A stretch of DNA of 64,000 nt, from contig NC_056524.1 of the NCBI RefSeq assembly GCF_019175285.1, forward strand, positions 149,237,832 through 149,301,831, given 5' to 3'. Both the position numbers and the translations under genes were made by a program. Shown piece by piece: positions 54,351 through 64,000 of the stretch. This DNA comes from Sceloporus undulatus (taxonomy: Eukaryota; Chordata; Lepidosauria; Squamata; Phrynosomatidae). The first letter of the stretch is position 1, and every line of letters starts with the position of its first letter. The notes under the pieces are model-generated. The model saw only the letters and a list, made by a program, of their open reading frames with translations. It searched no databases and was not told the DNA's origin.

Positions 54351-55319
54351 TATGACTTCCCTTGATCTAGACACTATACATCAATTAAGTTTCACATATA
54401 GGACTCTGTTATGGCTCCCTGTCAAACACACACTGCCAGCACTCACTGTTGTGCTGCTACAGTCCCCGACCAGCCATTCCATAGCTGGTGGATTGTAGAC
54501 AAGTTTGGATAAACTCCTATCCATGTTCCCATAACCAGAGGGAGACCCAAAGACACTTTCTGCTGAGATCTACTGGAGCCTTCTGAAGGTCTTAGCAGAT
54601 GATGCTGTCTGTATCTGGCAATGGGGACATAGCCAAATGCTTCTCTGATCCCAACCACTCTTCACCAGCAATGGAGTGTGGGGGTGCTATCAGAGCACTA
54701 CAGTGAATGCAGGAGTGTTGTTGTTTTGTAGAGGGTGGATTATCATCTCCACAATGACCATGCTCAAGCATAAGGGGGACTTATGCCTGCTGATATCACA
54801 AACAGGATGCTAGCTTCTGTGTGGTAGTGATGTTCACATTCGTTTGTTCACTCAAAACTGAGAAATGAACTTGTATCTGTGAATGTGGCTTTTCTACAAG
54901 AGCTAGATTCTTTTAAATGAATGCTAGCTCTTGTCCACAATTACACTGAACTTTCTTTGTTTCTTGACACTGTATTGTATGGGACTATAAACAAGGATGT
55001 GGAATGAAGTGGAAAGGAAACAAGCTGGAAAACCTGAATGGTAGCTGCATTGTTAGGAATGTTGATCACATGTGATACAGGCCCCATTCCCACTAGATCA
55101 TTTGCCCTGGGTAGATCTGGTCTGGATTCGCTGGGCTGGTACCAAATCTCCCCAGAAAGAAGTTCCCACTACCCTTTACCTTGATGGATGCAATTTGCCC
55201 CTCTGAAGTTCACATTTGCAGTACTGCTTTAAAATAGAGCCTCCTTTGTTGTCAATCAAATTCAACAGTTGGGCAATGGAATGGGTGCTTTCCCCCCTCC
55301 TTTTAAAAAAACAAACAAA

Positions 55320-55395
55320 CTGGTGGCAGCGTGCATATCCTGTCAACTTGTGTGTGTATGTGCATGTGTTGTGTGCCTTCAGGTCGTTTCAGATT
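55320..55395 (-). mobile_element. Sauria SINE tail remnant, antisense
   Basis: TGTTGTGTGCCTTCAGGTCG followed by TTTCAGA is the complement of the SINE tail; the rest is lost. It abuts the minisatellite. Confidence 0.5.
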
Positions 55396-56160
55396 CCCTC
55401 CCCTTTGCATCCTCTGCTTTCCCTCTGTTTCCCATCCCAGAATGCAATCTCTCCTTCTCTCCTCCTTTGCATCCTCTTACTTTCCCTCCGTTTCCCATCC
55501 CAGCATGCAATCTCTCCTTCTCTCCTCCTTTGCATCCTCTTGCTTTCCCTCTGTTTCCCATCCCACAATGTAATCTCTCCTTCTCTCCTCCTTTGCATCC
55601 TCTTACTTTCCCTCCGTTTCCCATCCCAGCATGCAATCTCTCCTTCTCTCCTCCTTTGCATCCTCTTGCTTTCCCTCTGTTTNNNNNNNNNNGCCATCCC
55701 AGAATGCAATCTCTCCTTCTCCTTTGCATCCTCTAGCTTCCCCTCCATTTCCCATCCTACAATGCAATTTCTCCTTCTCTCCTCCTTTGCATCCTCTTGC
55801 TTTCCCTCCATTTCCCATCCTACAATGCAATCTCTCCTTCTTTCCTCCTTTGCAACCTCTTACTTTCCCTCTGTTTCCCATCCCAGCATGCAATCTCTCC
55901 TTCTTTGCATCCTCTTGCTTTCCCTCCATTTCCCATCCCACAATGCAATCTCTCCTCTCCTCCTTTGTATCCTCTTACTTTCCCTCTGTTTCCCATCCCA
56001 GCATGCAATCTCTCCTTCTTTGCATCCTCTTGCTTTCCCTCCATTTCCCATCCCACAATGCAATCTCTCCTCTCCTCCTTTGTATCCTCTTACTTTCCCT
56101 CTGTTTCCCATCCCAGAATGCAATCTCTCCTGTTTTGCATCCTCTTGCTTTCCCTCCTTT
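55396..56160. repeat. Pyrimidine-rich minisatellite, about 12 units of ~53-63 bases, in ZSWIM8 intron 1
   Basis: The unit reads CTTTCCCTCTGTTTCCCATC, CCAGCATGCAATCTCTCCTT, then CTCCTTTGCATCCTCTT. About twelve units are visible; those at 55877-56110 form a higher-order pair that is itself doubled. A 10-base gap at 55683-55692 suggests more units than shown. One strand is almost free of purine runs. Long open frames across it are a by-product of unit length near a multiple of three. Confidence 0.92.
55683..55692. other. Assembly gap, 10 N
   Basis: Gap inside the minisatellite, so the true repeat number is unknown. Confidence 0.98.
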
Positions 56161-56164
56161 TCCC

Positions 56165-56410
56165 ACACATATGTATCAGAAGCATTCACACATTGTATCA
56201 ATTTGCCAAATTGACAGGGAAACATATGTAGCACAAGCATTCGCATATTCTGTCACACACACACACAAAATAATTTTTAAAAAATGATACAGTACTTGCA
56301 AAGTGCCGTGCAGGCAGCAAGCAAACGAAAGGGAAATGTAGCACAAGCAGACATTCTATCAATATGTATGAACCTGTAGCACAAGCATTCGCATAATCTG
56401 TCAAAATAAA
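56165..56410. repeat. Short tandem array of GTAGCACAAGCATTCGCATA units, then (GA)n
   Basis: Three or four diverged copies of GTAGCACAAGCATTCGCATA and TTCTGTCA or TTCTATCA are seen at about 56170, 56227, 56337 and 56374. A (GA)n run follows at 56420-56475. Confidence 0.65.
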
Positions 56411-56430
56411 AATTACAAAAAAGAGAGAGA

Positions 56431-56477
<47 letters not shown>

Positions 56478-56816
56478 TTGCTTGCGAGAGGGGAGGCAAG
56501 TTCTGCCCACTGCCCACCCTCTGACCTAAATTCCTCCCCTAACGTGACCCGATCATGACTAGGGCCAAGTTCACATTTTCCAGCAGCCGGGAAGAAATGG
56601 GTTTTCCAAAAAGAACAGGAAATAATCTACTTTTGGAAAATCCGCTCTAAGGGGAATTTCCCCTTGATCCGGTGTGCAAGACCCTGATCCTGATGTGTTA
56701 AAACAGGGAATGGGAACTTCCCACTTTTAATCCGGGTTACAATTTAGTACAAAAGGTAGTCTGAATGGCCCTGCAGAATAGCAAAATGTTGCAGTTCTAG
56801 GTAAAACATAGGGTAT

Positions 56817-57147
56817 AGGTTGAGTCTCCTATATCTAAAATGTTTGGGACCAGAGGGGCTTGGGATTTTTTTTTGGTAATACCTATATTTGCATACACAC
56901 ACACACACACTGAGGTATCTTGGAGATGGGACCCAAGTCTGAACACCAAATTCATTTGTTTCATATATACCTTATACACATATTCTGATGGTAATTTCAT
57001 ACAATATTTTAAATAATTTTGTGTATGAAACAAAGTTAGTGAACACTGAACCATCAGAAAGCAAAGGTTTCACTATTTCAGCCACCCATGAAAACAGTTT
57101 TGGTTTTTGAAGTGTTTTGGAATTCTGGGTAAGGGAGGCTCAACCTG
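56817..57147. mobile_element. Tigger-like MITE (GGTTGAG / CTCAACC ends)
   Basis: AGGTTGAGTCTCCTATATC and GGGAGGCTCAACCTGTA are the ends. The interior AGTCTGAACACCAAATTCAT, GAACCATCAGAAAGCAAAGG and AGCCACCCATG belongs to a repeat family also known from mammals. A (CA)n is embedded near 56895. Confidence 0.75.
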
Positions 57148-57576
57148 TATTGAGATTTCTTAAAGCTATTCTGAATAGGTTGCTGCTTTTCCTCAGGTCT
57201 CAGCACTGATTTATACAAATACTAAACAAATTCTGAACAAATAAAGCTTTATAAACAGCATCGGTTTCCCTACTCATTAGGCATGGCTGTTCATGCAAAC
57301 TCAACAATTACATATATTTATATCGTCCCTTTTCTCCAAGGAGCTCAGACCAGTGCACATATTTGCAATCTCATCCTCCCTTTATCTTCACAATACTCCC
57401 ACTAAATCAAGCTGAGAGAGACTAGTGCAAAGTCACCCAATGAGTTTAATATCTTATAGGGGACTGAAACTTGAATCTTTTAAGTCCTAGTCCCACACAC
57501 TTACCAGCACAAAGTTGTGCCAAAAAATGGAAAGCCTGAAGCAGACGTAGGACCCACTTTGGAGGAGCCAAGAATC

Positions 57577-57990
57577 AAGACGTAGGACCCACTTTGGAGG
57601 AGCCCGTACATTCCGCCTCGCACCCTCAGAACGTCTGGGCAGCAGCTACTGAAGGTGCCTGGGGCTAGGTTAGTCTCCACGACTCGGAGGACCTACTCCA
57701 TAGCTGCCCCAGCCCTTTGGAACGCGCTGCCCACCGAGCTCCGCTCGTCCTCTACCCTGGCCCAATTTAGGAAGGATCTCAAAACCTTCCTATTCCAGCA
57801 GGCATTCCCCGAATAAATAAATATCCTGTGGGCCTCCCTCCTCTTCCGTGGCCAAGAGGCTGGGCTATGGGGCATTTTACTGCTGTTTTGTTTTAGCTGT
57901 GTTTTTAACTTTGTATGTTTTAGTATGTTGTGAGCCGCCCTGATCGGAGGAAGGGCGGCATATAAATAAAACTTTTATTTATTATTATTT
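57577..57990 (+). mobile_element. LINE 3' end (L2/CR1 group)
   Basis: CCCCAGCCCTTTGGAACGCG, TTCCTATTCCAGCAGGCATT and TGAGCCGCCCTGATCGGAGG, then GGCATATAAATAAA, are the RT end and tail. The element begins with a direct repeat of about 27 bases (57543-57569 and 57577-57603), a local tandem duplication. Confidence 0.7.
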
Positions 57991-59109
57991 ATTATATATC
58001 CAGGAATTACATCTCTAAACTGATCTGTATGTATTTGGAAGTATGTTAGATACTGAATTTGTTACACAAGCATAGTGTCCTTTAAAAACGACAACAGTTT
58101 ATTTGAAGAATTTTCTTTGTCTTTGTTGCATCACTGTGGAATTCAACTGGGACAAAACTGCATTTGCAAACAAAGATTGGTGACATATATGAACATTAGT
58201 TTTACAGAGTACTAGTAGTTCTGTGTTTTCTAAATGAAAATGTCTTGAGGGGAAAACTTCATAATAGTCCCCTTCATCAGATTATTAACATTTAATTGTT
58301 AGTTCGCCAACAATTCAGTTATGGTCATTTTCATGTTTCTCATAGAGCATTAGTATTACATTTCAGTTTTTTAAAAAGTAGTAACATACAAAATATTGTC
58401 TCTGACCTGGAAATTAGCAGCCATATTATTCATCTCCATTTTACTCATTACTTTTTTGTACTTGATATGTTATGCAGAGTAGATAAAACTGATGATATTC
58501 ACATTAAAAACAGATTTTTCAAAATTAGATAGCCATTTTTAATTTTTTTTAAAAAAATGATTTTTTTAATCAAAATTAAGTTTTTTATCCAAAAACTTTC
58601 TAGGTAAAATCTGTGTAACCTCATAAAAATGAATGTTTTCTCTCTCATAAAAATGAATGTTTTCTCTCTCACATTCATACATACTGAATTAGCTACAGCT
58701 GCTTGTCTTCTGACTGATAGGTTTTTATTTGTTTCCTCCTTTCATCACTTTGGCATGTCTTGCAATTTGGACAAAAAAGTGGGGCCTAGTCTTTAGTGGG
58801 TACGCAAAATCTGTCAAGTGTGACTCCCTGATAGTGATGTTGGAAGAAACTACACTGGCTGAATCTTTTCTGAGCTAAGTAGTTATTAAATACAAAGGGG
58901 GGCAAATATGGTGCCATCTTTTGGGAGTTATGGGCTTGGTATATTACTGAATTGATTCTAGATATTAGCCATAAACTAGCTAGGCTCCAAAGAGCTTTGT
59001 GCATTTTGAAGAGAACTAGGAAAGTCCTTCTAAGAGCATAATTCATATTATGATTGAATGCTGTTTTAACAATTCAGATAACTTTATATAATATTCTATA
59101 TTGTTTTAG
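57991..59109. other. ZSWIM8 intron 1, last part
   Basis: AT-rich, no named repeat. A 26-base word (CATAAAAATGAATGTTTTCT plus CTCT) is doubled at about 58622-58672. Confidence 0.55.
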
Positions 59110-59263
59110 ATGGGCTGGTGATTCCATTGGTGGAGCTTTCTGCAAAACAGGTGGCATTTCACATTCCATTTGAAGTGGTGGAGAAAGTTTACCCACCAGT
59201 TCCTGAACAGCTGCAGCTTCGTATTGCTTTTTGGAGCTTTCCCGAGAATGAAGAAGACATCAG
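59110..59263 (+). CDS. ZSWIM8: ZSWIM8, second coding exon
   Basis: Acceptor TTGTTTTAG and donor CATCAG/GTAGTA. It encodes DGLVIPLVELSAKQVAFHIP, FEVVEKVYPPVPEQLQLRIA and FWSFPENEEDI, entering in phase 1 and leaving with AG. The region is near-identical across vertebrate ZSWIM8 and contains the proposed Elongin-B/C and cullin-box segment. The gene continues past the right edge; no third coding exon was recognised before 64000. Confidence 0.95.
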
Positions 59264-59394
59264 GTAGTATCTTCTTAGTTTGGCATTTCTCCTCTCTTTA
59301 AAATCATTTTTACTTATCTTACAAGCCTGGTAATCTGCTTGCAGTATCTTATGTTTACGGTTAGTGAAATTGGCAATCTGATATGATTTAAATG

Positions 59395-59632
59395 TGAACC
59401 CACATGGTATAGTGGTTTGAGTGTTGGATTAGGATTTTGAGACAAAGGTCTGACTCCTCACACAGCCGTGAAAATCCCTTGGGTGACTATGGGGAAAATC
59501 ACACCTCACAGCCTTCCTTACAGGAAGGCAATGACAAATCTCTTATGAAGAAAGTTTGCCAAGAAAACACTCTGATAGGGTCGCCATAAATTGGAGCTGA
59601 CTTGAAGGCCTATAACAGTAACAAATAGTGTA
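59395..59632 (+). mobile_element. Sauria-type SINE
   Basis: Head ATGGTATAGTGGTTTGAGTG, middle AATCCCTTGGGTGACTATGG and tail GGGTCGCCATAAATTGGAGC / TGACTTGAAGGCC are all present. It lies 130 bases after ZSWIM8 exon 2. Confidence 0.9.
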
Positions 59633-60784
59633 AGTACATTTAGATTTTAAAAAAAATCCAGAGCAGTTAGATTTTCCTGTTTAGGCTAGTATTTCATTGC
59701 TCAGAGCTAAGCAGGAACAGGCTAATTTTAAGTTAATGGGAATTTTTTTAATTAATTATTTTTTTTAAAAAAATTATGCTTTAAAACATAAGAATACATT
59801 ATCAAATAGAACAGTAACTCAATTACACACAGGCTATAATGTGTAATACAAAAGCACCTTCTTAAACTATACTAAAAGCATAAAACCAATTAATCTTCTT
59901 TATCTCCCAACCCTCCTAAAACCTCTCTTACTATAAACTAAACTAAAAAACTCCCAAGACATAAGCCTACTTAACAAAACTTACAAAAACTATATTGACT
60001 TCCCACATTCCAAGCCTGAAAATAATACACTTAGTCTGTATCAATTCTCAACTAATATTAAATTATATATATTGCTTTTGACCTAAAAAATAAAATAAAA
60101 TCGCTTTATTTCCCAGTATCCGTAGTCATAATCTTCCCATGTTTCTTCTTCATGTAGGACAAAAATGAGTTCCAGTCTTTTTAAAACTTGTCCAAAGGTT
60201 TTTCCTTTGATTAAAGTTGCTATTTTATCCTTCTCAGCCAATTCAAACACTTTTAGCAATCCACTCTCCTTCCAGTAAACAAACAACATTTCTGGTACTA
60301 TTATTATATAATACATCACTTTATAATTTACATCCTGTAATTTCTTCTTTCATATGCCCAACAAAAACAACTCTGATCTTAGTTCACTTTTACTTAGAAA
60401 GAGAGTGCATTGTCATTTGTATTAATCTCCAGCACCTTTTCGCTTTATCACAAGACCTCCAGATATAATAAAAAGTTTATTCTTGAACCCCAGCTTTCCA
60501 ACATTTATAAATGTGTGATTTTTAAAAACTGATTAGATAGTGATCTGATGGTGTATCATTTCACTCAGCATGCTTCTGTGTCTGGTTGGTCATAAATAGA
60601 AAAATACCTAGCCAAGGTAGGTTAAGTTGTTTTGTACCACTGGTACCTCTATCCCAGTACTATGCAGAATGCTGGAAATTATTACTATTTTGTCTCATGA
60701 CAAAATTGATGTAGCTGGGCTGCAGCAAGGGAACTTGCATGTTAAATAGCAGTAATACTGGGTAGTTTTTTGTGTGATTTTTGG

Positions 60785-60962
60785 GTCCCAGCATGGTATA
60801 TTTGTTTGAGTGTTGGACAACAACTCTGGAGACCAGAATTCAAATCTCCACTCAGCCATGGAAACCCACTGGGTGACAAGTCACATTCTCTTAGCCACAG
60901 AGGAAGGCAAAAGGCCAACCCCCTCTGAACAAATCTTGCAAAGAAAACCCCATGAGAGGTTA
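60785..60962 (+). mobile_element. Sauria-type SINE, 3' truncated
   Basis: AGCATGGTATATTTGTTTGA, CCATGGAAACCCACTGGGTG and AACAAATCTTGCAAAGAAAA are present; the Bov-B-like tail stops at CATGAGAGGTTAGG. Confidence 0.85.
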
Positions 60963-61760
60963 GGAAGACCTGGCTTCCTGTGGAAAAATCTCCACATTTA
61001 AATCCACTTGCTTCTCTCTCTGGTCCCTTTTCACAGACCTGGCTTCCTATCAAAAAATTTATCCATATAAAACCATCTCTCCAGTCCATTTTGCAAGACC
61101 TTGCTTCCTATGGAAACAACTCTCCATTTAAATCCACTTGCTTCCTTTCTCAATCCAATGTTAAAACTTCTCCTCCAGCACCTGAGAATTAGTTGGGAGA
61201 GGTTCAGAGAAGGAGAGGGCGGGACGGAAGTGGTATTTCCCCCTTTCCATCCTTCCTTATAGCCCCCTAAGTTTTACCCTTGCCCCCTAAGTTTTACCGG
61301 GTCATATCAAAACCCAGGATTTTGACCCTGAAACCCTTGACCTATACATGATTTCAACTTGTACATGAGTACACTCTTGTTGATATACTTGTTTACAGTC
61401 TCATATTCTCTTATCCTCAAATTTATTTCCATACACATACACACTCCATATATATTACCTCTTCCATATTGTTCCCTACATACTCCCCTCCTCCTTCACC
61501 TCCTTTCCTTCTCCGTCCACTCATCCACCCACATCTCCCTCCTTTACCAACTTCCTCATACCTTCTTCCACTTACTCAAACCCTCTTCTGCATTCTTCTA
61601 ACATTCTTCCTACTTTTCCTCTTTAACTCTCCCTGTCCTTGATTTTCCATTCTAACTTCCTCACTACCTAACAGAACTAGCTCTTGTTTCTTAAACTTTC
61701 TTTATTATTTATTATGTATTTTCTTTCTGCACTCAACTACTATTGTTTTTTTCTTTAGTA

Positions 61761-61960
61761 CAGTGATCCCTTCCCTTATGCGGGATCCGTTCCGGACCTC
61801 CCTGTGTAAGGGGAATCCCGTGTATGCTTGCGTCCCATTAGAATGAATGGGGCTTGTGCACGTGGCAGTGTGTGGTGGCATGGAGCACGCATGCCACAGG
61901 TGTGTGCAACATTATTCCTTCTGGGACAAATGGAGCCTTCTTCCGGTGCATCTTTCAGCG
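61761..61960. mobile_element. Tigger-like MITE, one end clear
   Basis: TA then CAGTGATCCCTTCCCTTATG and GGGATCCGTTCCGGACCTCC is the start of a known Tigger-type repeat. The right end was not found with confidence. Confidence 0.55.
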
Positions 61961-62236
61961 TATGCTTTCAGCGTATTTGAACTTTCTTCAGATGCAGCCA
62001 GGTGTAGAATGTGTTACAGTAACCCAAAAGGCCAGATCATACATCTTGAAGAATGGCCTCACAACCACCACTGGGAATCTAGGCTCAGGGCTGACTCCAG
62101 CAATACACCCAAGCTCCAGAGGAAGTGTAATCCCATTCAGGATTTGAATCCCTGTTACTTTATTTTTCTTTTGACTGGGCAAGACTACTGCTCTCTTGTT
62201 TGGATTAAAACAAACAAAGCAAACAAACAGCTTCAT

Positions 62237-62456
62237 TTATATACCGCTTCATACTGAACTAACAGTGTCTAAGCAGTTTACAAAGTGTAAGCTTATTGCC
62301 CCTAATAATCTGGGTACTCATTTTAGCGACCTCTTCGGAAGGATGCAAGCCTGAGTCAAGCTTGAGCCCTTTCGCTGGTATTGAACTCGCAACCTTATGG
62401 TTTGAGTGAGTGGCTGCAGTACAGGCATTTAACCACTGTGCCACCAGGGCTTGTTA
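62237..62456 (-). mobile_element. tRNA-derived SINE with LINE-type tail, antisense
   Basis: On the minus strand GGTGGCACAGTGGTTAAATG is an A-box head and GGTTGCGAGTTCAATACC the B box. The element ends AAGCGGTATATAAATGAAGC. It differs from the Sauria SINE and is not a tRNA gene. Confidence 0.75.
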
Positions 62457-63054
62457 AGTTTCAGTTTGTTTGTTCTTCTCCAGTTCACTATTGATTCCAG
62501 GCAGCGGTTTAGAACTGAAACAGTTTCCTTAGATTTGGATGAAAAGGAGTAGAAGAGTTGGGTGTCATCAACATACTTCAAATCTCTGAATAAACATTTC
62601 TAGTGGTTTCAAGTAAATATTTAAGAGCTTGGGATACACAATAGAGCTCAGAGGGATGTTATGATCTGGGCATTGAACAAGAATCTCCTAGAACCACTTT
62701 CTAGACCTGTAATAGTTCTAGACAGAACTACTTTAGAATACTGCCTCCAAGTCCATCCAAGAGAGATAGTCCAGAAGAATATCATGTTTGCTGATATTAA
62801 AAGGTGGTGACAGGTCCAGTGGTTCCAAAGGAACATACTCTTTTCAGCATATGCTGGATGAAACAGCAGAGTGTTCTCTTTGAAAATGCTGGTTGGGTGT
62901 GCATCATGGACCTCTGGTGTCAAAGACCAAGTGTTAACAATCATTAAATCCAATTGTTGCTCTGTTGAACTGAGGCTGATGCACTAGCTATGCCAATTTT
63001 TAGAAAAGTAAGATGTAGGCATAGTGACATCTTAGTTATAGCATTAGTGAAGTA

Positions 63055-63397
63055 CAGTGGGCCCTCCACATTTGCTGGGGCTAACCATGCAGCACACCTG
63101 TCAATGTGGAAAAACTACAAATAAAAAAACACTGATTTTTTAAACCTAAGAGAACATCTCTCAAGGAATCTCCAGGTCCTCCAGTGCAACTCAGTGGATA
63201 ACCTCTGCCAGAAGTTGGGCAGAGAATCGCACTGGAGAGCAAATGCCTAGATAAGTATTCTCTCTTGGAATCTCTAGGTCCTCCAGCATGAAGTTGTCCA
63301 TAGAGTTTGCATTGGAGGACCTAGAGAGAACATAAGAATCAAATCTGTGAATAATCAAACCTGCAAAAGTCAAAGTTGCAAATTTGGAGGGCCAACT
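63055..63397. mobile_element. Tigger-like MITE (GGGCCCTCC ends)
   Basis: TA then CAGTGGGCCCTCCACATTTG at the left, and GCAAATTTGGAGGGCCAACT at the right. The interior holds the TCTAGGTCCTCCAG inverted words shared with 52330-52520. Confidence 0.75.
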
Positions 63398-63834
63398 ACT
63401 TGAATATGCTTTTTGTGGAGCTGCTTTTAAAAACTGTCCAAAAATGTAGCATGTTCAAAATGGACAGGCTAGATTGCTGAATAGATTGTGTACTGAAATC
63501 ATGTAATTCTTCTGCTGAAACAGTTGCATTGGCATCCTAGTTTATTTTGTAGCTAATTCTAAACCATTGTCTTTAAAACTATATCAGGGGTTAGGATAAC
63601 AGAAGGAATGCCTTCTCTCATGCCAGTGCCTTCTGGTATGTTCATATGATAGTAGCTTTCCTGTCTCTGTCAAACCACTATCTGGTTGGGAAAAGATCTC
63701 TTCCATGGTGACATCCAAACTCTATAATTTTTTGCCTAGGGATTTCAGCTTAACTCATTCCTCAGCAACCTTATGCCACGTTGTTAAAACTTCCATTTTT
63801 AAAAGGGGGTATGGGAGAGGGAGGGGGGAAAGGA

Positions 63835-63935
63835 ATGTAACAGTACCTTTAAAACTGATTAGGTTTTATTTTAGCATGGGCTTTCATGGATATAAACCCA
63901 CTTCTTCAGGTGCAGTGCAAATGTAGTACAGTATA
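63835..63935 (-). mobile_element. Penelope-like end with a hammerhead-like core
   Basis: GGTTTTATTTTAGCATGGGC then TTTCATGG, and CCACTTCTTCAGGTGC. On the minus strand CTGAAGA (63903-63909), a GTGG/CCAT stem with one wobble pair, and GAAA (63882-63885). Same family as 2110-2265, better preserved. Confidence 0.45.
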
Positions 63936-64000
63936 GATGCAGTCCGAGTTTATTGATTGTTTCATTGTATTCTTTTGACTTTATTGAGACAAACATTTTA

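Larger units (their letters stand above)
59633..64000. other. ZSWIM8 intron 2 outside the listed repeats
   Basis: AT-rich non-coding DNA. The word CCCCCTAAGTTTTACC occurs twice near 61263-61300. No further coding exon was recognised, so intron 2 probably runs past the right edge. Confidence 0.55.

Noticed and set aside
55216-56287. Long open frames (up to 332 codons) with a repeated FPIPQCNLSF-like motif
   Set aside because: They run through the minisatellite and across a gap on both strands; unit length near a multiple of three explains the lack of stops.
62380-62456. tRNA gene on the minus strand
   Set aside because: Boxes A and B are present but no cloverleaf, and a SINE body follows.

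Overview
The window is vertebrate genomic DNA, almost certainly from a squamate reptile and most likely a lizard. The evidence is the repeat content: tRNA-headed Sauria-type SINEs with a Bov-B-like tail, a 5S-rRNA-derived SINE, antisense Bov-B (RTE) LINE fragments, CR1 LINEs, Tigger-like and palindromic MITEs, and Penelope-like fragments. The species cannot be named from the sequence alone. Splice sites and exon phases were read by eye.

Layout. (1) 2585-18686, plus strand: twelve exons of a secreted serine protease of the neurotrypsin family (PRSS12 type). Four SRCR domains, each split over two exons, are followed by an exon carrying the furin-type activation site and three exons with an intact trypsin domain ending at TGA 18684-18686. 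The signal peptide and kringle are not in the window. (2) 18687-29160: intergenic DNA filled with SINEs, MITEs, LINE tails and a Penelope-like fragment. (3) 29160-29874: AT-rich compound microsatellite ending at a 25-base gap (29875-29899). (4) 29900-about 50540: a second copy of 9983-29874. It repeats the last six protease exons (31345-39047), the intergenic repeats and the microsatellite, but is peppered with small indels in exons and introns alike. I read this as an assembly false duplication (unpolished long-read gap fill or a retained haplotype), not a second gene. (5) 50600-64000, plus strand: CpG-rich promoter, 5' UTR and first two coding exons of ZSWIM8 (51760-51937 and 59110-59263), with a large repeat-rich first intron and part of the second.

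The most interesting biology is the pairing of a neurotrypsin-type gene with ZSWIM8. In mammals PRSS12 lies beside NDST3, SEC24D, SYNPO2, MYOZ2 and USP53, whereas ZSWIM8 lies beside NDST2, SEC24C, SYNPO2L, MYOZ1 and USP54, the matching region from early vertebrate genome duplication. The protease gene here therefore looks like the second (ohnologous) copy of PRSS12, missing from mammals as far as I know. Other points of note are hammerhead-ribozyme-like cores in Penelope-like fragments, a one-base phase clash at the end of the last SRCR exon that the second copy does not share, and a Tigger-like insertion present in only one of the two copies.
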